From Variovorax paradoxus (lineage in GTDB: Bacteria; Pseudomonadota; Gammaproteobacteria; Burkholderiales; Burkholderiaceae_C): a stretch of 64,000 nucleotides of DNA. The DNA lies in contig NZ_JAGGNW010000015.1 in assembly GCF_018614875.1 (NCBI RefSeq), forward strand, positions 16,493-80,492. Direction: 5' to 3'. Below the pieces are notes generated by a model. The model ran no database searches, was not told the DNA's origin, and was given only the letters and a program-made list of their open reading frames with translations. Both the position numbers and the translations under genes were made by a program. Below are positions 61,366-64,000 of the stretch, piece after piece. Position 1 is the first letter of the stretch, and each line of letters starts with the position of its first letter.

Positions 61366-62163
61366 TCAGTCGGACGCATGGCAGCACGAACCCGCCGCGG
61401 CCGCCGGCTTCGCAACCGGCGCCGGCTGGTAGCGGTCGTGGTGGCGCACCCAGTCCATCGCATGGACCGGGTTGGGCTCATCGCGGCCCTTGGGCGTGAG
61501 ATCGAGCAGGCTGTAGGTGCCCATCATCACTTCCACGCCGCGCCCGTAGGTCGAGTAGGTGTGGAAGACCTCGCCCGCGTCGTCCTTGTAGAACACGCTG
61601 ATGCCGGGGGCCTCCTGCGCCGGGAAGGGCCGCACGCCGTAGTTGTAGTAGACCTCGCCCTGGCCCTCGGCCCACTGCTGCGGCGTGAAGCTCACGTTGA
61701 AGTCGTGGTTGAAGTCGTTGCCGTGCGCGGACACCCACTTGAACTGCCAGCCCATGCGCCGGCGAAAGCGCTCGATCTCGGCCAGCGGCGCGCGCGAGAC
61801 GACCAGCAGCGTGACGTCGCGGTTCTCCAGGTGCACCTTCATCCCGCCGAGGTGATCGGACATGTACGAGCAGCTCGGACAGCCTTGCTCCCAATCGGCG
61901 CCGAGCATGAAGTGCTGCACCAGCAGCTGGCGGCGGCCTTCGAACAGGTCGGCCAGCGCACGCGGGCCTTCGGGTGCTTCGAAGACGTAGTGCTTCTCGA
62001 CGCGGGTCCACGGCAGCGCGCGGCGCTCGCGGGCGATCTGGTCGCGCAGATGCGTCAGCTCCTTTTCGCGTGCCAGCAGCGCCTTGCGCTGGGCCAGCCA
62101 TCGGTCCTTCGACACGACGGGGTGGTTCGTTACGGTGCTCGTTTCGGCAATGGCGGTGTTCAT
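61366..62163 (-). CDS. DUF899 (thioredoxin-like) family protein
   Basis: 265 residues from ATG 62163 with GGAGAA upstream. Family marks: WLAQRKALLAREKELTHLRD, RALPWTRVEKHYVFEAPEGP, FMLGADWEQGCPSCSYMSDH (a CxxC redox motif), LLVVSRAPLAEIERFRRRMG, FKWVSAHGNDFNHDFNVSFT and GVSVFYKD-like core. Probably cytoplasmic, thioredoxin fold; substrate unknown. The end adds a HDRYQPAP... CCH tail with two more Cys. Confidence 0.9.
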   Translation of the reverse strand: MNTAIAETSTVTNHPVVSKDRWLAQRKALLAREKELTHLRDQIARERRALPWTRVEKHYVFEAPEGPRALADLFEGRRQLLVQHFMLGADWEQGCPSCSYMSDHLGGMKVHLENRDVTLLVVSRAPLAEIERFRRRMGWQFKWVSAHGNDFNHDFNVSFTPQQWAEGQGEVYYNYGVRPFPAQEAPGISVFYKDDAGEVFHTYSTYGRGVEVMMGTYSLLDLTPKGRDEPNPVHAMDWVRHHDRYQPAPVAKPAAAAGSCCHASD

Positions 62164-62314
62164 GCGTTTCTCCTTGGGCTCGGTGAGCCGATGGGGGTTC
62201 GTCCATGCGCGGCTCCACCTGCCTGGTGGCCGGCGCGCTCGTCTTCGGTAAGCAAAACCGAAAGGGGTTGTCAGCGAGGAGGTGTCGTCATCTTGCCCGC
62301 CGGGGTGGGGCCGT

Positions 62315-62998
62315 TCAGGCGCTGGCGGCTCTGGGGCGCCGCACGGCGCGGACCTTGCCGCTGCCGCCGCCACCGCAGTAGAAGAGGTCGGCGCCGTCGG
62401 ACTCGAGCCCGCTCACGTTGGCGCCGCGCGGCATCTCGAGCCGCTCGAGCACGGCGCCGCTGTCGGGGTCGACGCGGCGCAGCTCGCTCTCGTCGCCTTC
62501 CCAGGTGGCGTGCCACAGCTCGCCGTCGACCCAGGTCACGCCGGTGACGAAGCGGTTGGACTCGATGGTGCGCAACACCGCGCCGCTCACCGGATCGATC
62601 TGGAGGATCTTGCGGTCGCGGTATTGCCCGATCCAGAGGCTGCCCTCGGCCCAGGTCAGGCCCGAGTCGCTGCCGTGACCGGGCGTGGGGATCGACGCCA
62701 GCACCTTGCCGCTGGCCGGATCGATCTTGTCGATGCGTGCCTCGGCAATTTGATAGAAGTAGGTGCCGTCATAGGCGGTGCCGGCGTCGCAGGTGCAGTC
62801 GATGGTGCGCGTGGTCTCGCCGCTCGTCGGATCGAAGGCGACCAGCTGCGTCCCCGTGGCCGCCCAGACGCGCTCGCCGTCATGCGTCACGCCGGCCACG
62901 CTGGTCGCGCCGCCGAAGGGGCCGTACTCGCGCACGATCTCGGCCGTGCGCGGCACGGCCTCAGGCTTGTCTTTCTTGCTGGCTGTGCTGCTGTTCAT
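62315..62998 (-). CDS. Small beta-propeller (YncE/glutaminyl-cyclotransferase-like) protein
   Basis: 227 residues from ATG 62998. Repeats of about 40 residues with the pattern G..VWAATGTQLVAFDPTSGETTRTID, TYFYQIAEARIDKIDPASGKVLASIP, SLWIGQYRDRKILQIDPVSG, ELWHATWEGDESELRRVDPDSG suggest a five- to six-bladed propeller. No signal peptide, so cytoplasmic. Two Cys at CTC in the first half. Substrate unknown. Followed downstream by DUF899 on the same strand. Confidence 0.75.
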   Translation of the reverse strand: MNSSTASKKDKPEAVPRTAEIVREYGPFGGATSVAGVTHDGERVWAATGTQLVAFDPTSGETTRTIDCTCDAGTAYDGTYFYQIAEARIDKIDPASGKVLASIPTPGHGSDSGLTWAEGSLWIGQYRDRKILQIDPVSGAVLRTIESNRFVTGVTWVDGELWHATWEGDESELRRVDPDSGAVLERLEMPRGANVSGLESDGADLFYCGGGGSGKVRAVRRPRAASA

Positions 62999-63048
62999 CG
63001 CTGGCTCCTGGTGTGGCGGGCTCCGGGATCGGCGCCTTGGAGACAACT

Positions 63049-64000
63049 CTATTCAATCGGCAGCGCAGCGGGGAGTAACAAGATCGTCGTGAATCCCGCC
63101 AGCGGCGGTGCGAGCCAGCGCTGCGACCGCGCCCGGCCGATGGCGCGCACGCGCCCCTCGGCCTCCAGTTCGACGAGCGCGCGCTGTACCGTGCGCTGGC
63201 TGGCGCCCAGCGCCAGCGCCAGCGCCGAGGTCGACCACGCCGCACCGTCGGACAGCAGCGCCACCAGCGAGGCCTGCTCGCCGTCGATGGGCGGCGCCAG
63301 CACGACCACGTCGCGCCCGTCGCGTGGCCTGAGCGCGAAGCCGCGTGCGGTGGCCTCGATGCCGGCCTCGGCCGCGACGAGCGCGCGCAGGCGGCCGATC
63401 TCGACCCGCAGCCGCGCGCGCAGCGTTTCGTCGGGATGGCGGGTGTTGAATGCATAAGCGATCAGGGCTTCGCGATCGACGTCGCCGGGCCAGGCCTCGG
63501 CGAGCGCACGCGCCAGGGCGAACAGCACCGGGCGGCGCGCCAGCGGCCGCCATGCGTCGCCGGCACCCACGCCGCGGCGGCAGGCGTCGACCACCAGCGC
63601 GTCCGAGGCCCGCAGTGCCGCGACCTCGTCGAGCCGCAGCGCCTCTTCGCCGCCCGCAAAGAGGCGCCGGGCGGCAGGCCGATCGAGCGCGGCCCGCGCC
63701 TCTGCCACCTCGGCCGAGAGCGCCGGCACGCGCGCGCGATCGGCCGCCTGCTGCGCGCGCGCGAGCGCCGAGCGCGCCGGGCCGATGCGCAGCGAGCGCA
63801 GCGCCAGTTCCGCCGCGGTCAGCTCGGCCACCGCCGCCAGCGACGGGGGCAGGTCGCGCGCGTCCAGCGGCGCCAGCGCGGTCCTGGCCGCTTCGAGCCG
63901 TCCAAGCAGCAGCAGCCGGCGCGCCGCGATGAGCCGCGCCTGCAGCGCATTGGCGTGATCGGCGTGCGCATCGAGCGTGGCCGCAGCCGCCGCCAGCGCG
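63049..64000 (-). CDS. Partial HTH-domain regulator with helical repeat region
   Basis: The frame is open through the window end, so the 5' part is missing; at least 316 codons are visible. The upstream part is Ala/Leu/Arg-rich and helical (repeats of the ALQARLIAARRLLLLGRLEA kind, TPR/SARP-BTAD-like), and near the C-terminus a helix-turn-helix is clear (WSTSALALALGASQRTVQRA, then LVELEAEGRV). Probably a transcriptional regulator for the beta-propeller/DUF899 genes, which lie next on the same strand 50 bases further. Confidence 0.7.
   Translation of the reverse strand, partial: ALAAAAATLDAHADHANALQARLIAARRLLLLGRLEAARTALAPLDARDLPPSLAAVAELTAAELALRSLRIGPARSALARAQQAADRARVPALSAEVAEARAALDRPAARRLFAGGEEALRLDEVAALRASDALVVDACRRGVGAGDAWRPLARRPVLFALARALAEAWPGDVDREALIAYAFNTRHPDETLRARLRVEIGRLRALVAAEAGIEATARGFALRPRDGRDVVVLAPPIDGEQASLVALLSDGAAWSTSALALALGASQRTVQRALVELEAEGRVRAIGRARSQRWLAPPLAGFTTILLLPAALPIE

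Noticed and set aside
1..64000. CRISPR array, tRNA or rRNA genes, intact insertion sequences
   Set aside because: I found no regular spaced repeats of that kind, no cloverleaf-like sequence, and no transposase gene.

Overview
The window is GC-rich chromosomal DNA whose gene content and wording of proteins (TctC-type binding proteins, GntR/FadR-controlled sugar-acid clusters, a Burkholderia-type L-fucose oxidation set, TctD/TctE-like two-component pair) point to a Burkholderiales bacterium of the Comamonadaceae, most like Variovorax. This assignment is by recognition of families, not by any search.

Layout. 1-4260: AT-rich small ORFs (some membrane proteins) around a large secreted protein that joins a degenerate trypsin-like domain to TPR repeats. 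4261-13305: one long, tightly overlapping operon for a type II secretion-like machine that uses GspG/F/E/D plus PilN/PilO/PilP-like inner-membrane proteins instead of GspC/L/M. 13387-22914: housekeeping and metabolic genes (methyltransferase, YihY, cupin, DUF72, DAHP synthase, a LysR/hydro-lyase/TctC set) with two decayed genes. 23044-27203: an accessory patch with a hemerythrin-like protein, a two-gene AbiE-like cassette (nucleotidyltransferase plus a winged-helix protein with a PD-(D/E)XK nuclease domain) whose promoter is covered by three palindromes spaced exactly 18 bp, and a truncated tyrosine integrase. 27494-33908: frameshifted tannase, TctD/TctE-like two-component system, TerC, a stress protein and small membrane proteins. 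34267-35383: orphan XerC-like recombinase with a 15-bp inverted repeat upstream.

35493-44566 is an L-fucose oxidative catabolism cluster: FadR-type regulator, porin, lactonase, RbsABC-type sugar ABC transporter, L-fuconate dehydratase, L-fucose dehydrogenase and mutarotase. 44641-53672 is a second sugar-acid cluster: FadR-type regulator, spermidine/putrescine-type ABC importer, enolase-superfamily dehydratase, aldose epimerase, DapA-family aldolase/dehydratase and an orphan TctC. The second cluster's DapA-like enzyme could supply the aldolase step the first cluster lacks; this is inference.

53903-64000: Crp/Fnr-type regulator preceded by a 12-codon overlapping ORF, MFS exporter, TctBA transporter, ParD/RelE-type toxin-antitoxin pair, a PemK/MazF-like fossil, a second MFS transporter behind a clear operator palindrome, and small conserved proteins (HupE-like membrane protein, DUF899, beta-propeller, partial HTH regulator). 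Several genes carry internal deletions with frame changes, so gene decay is a recurring theme. I saw no tRNA, rRNA, CRISPR array or intact insertion sequence.
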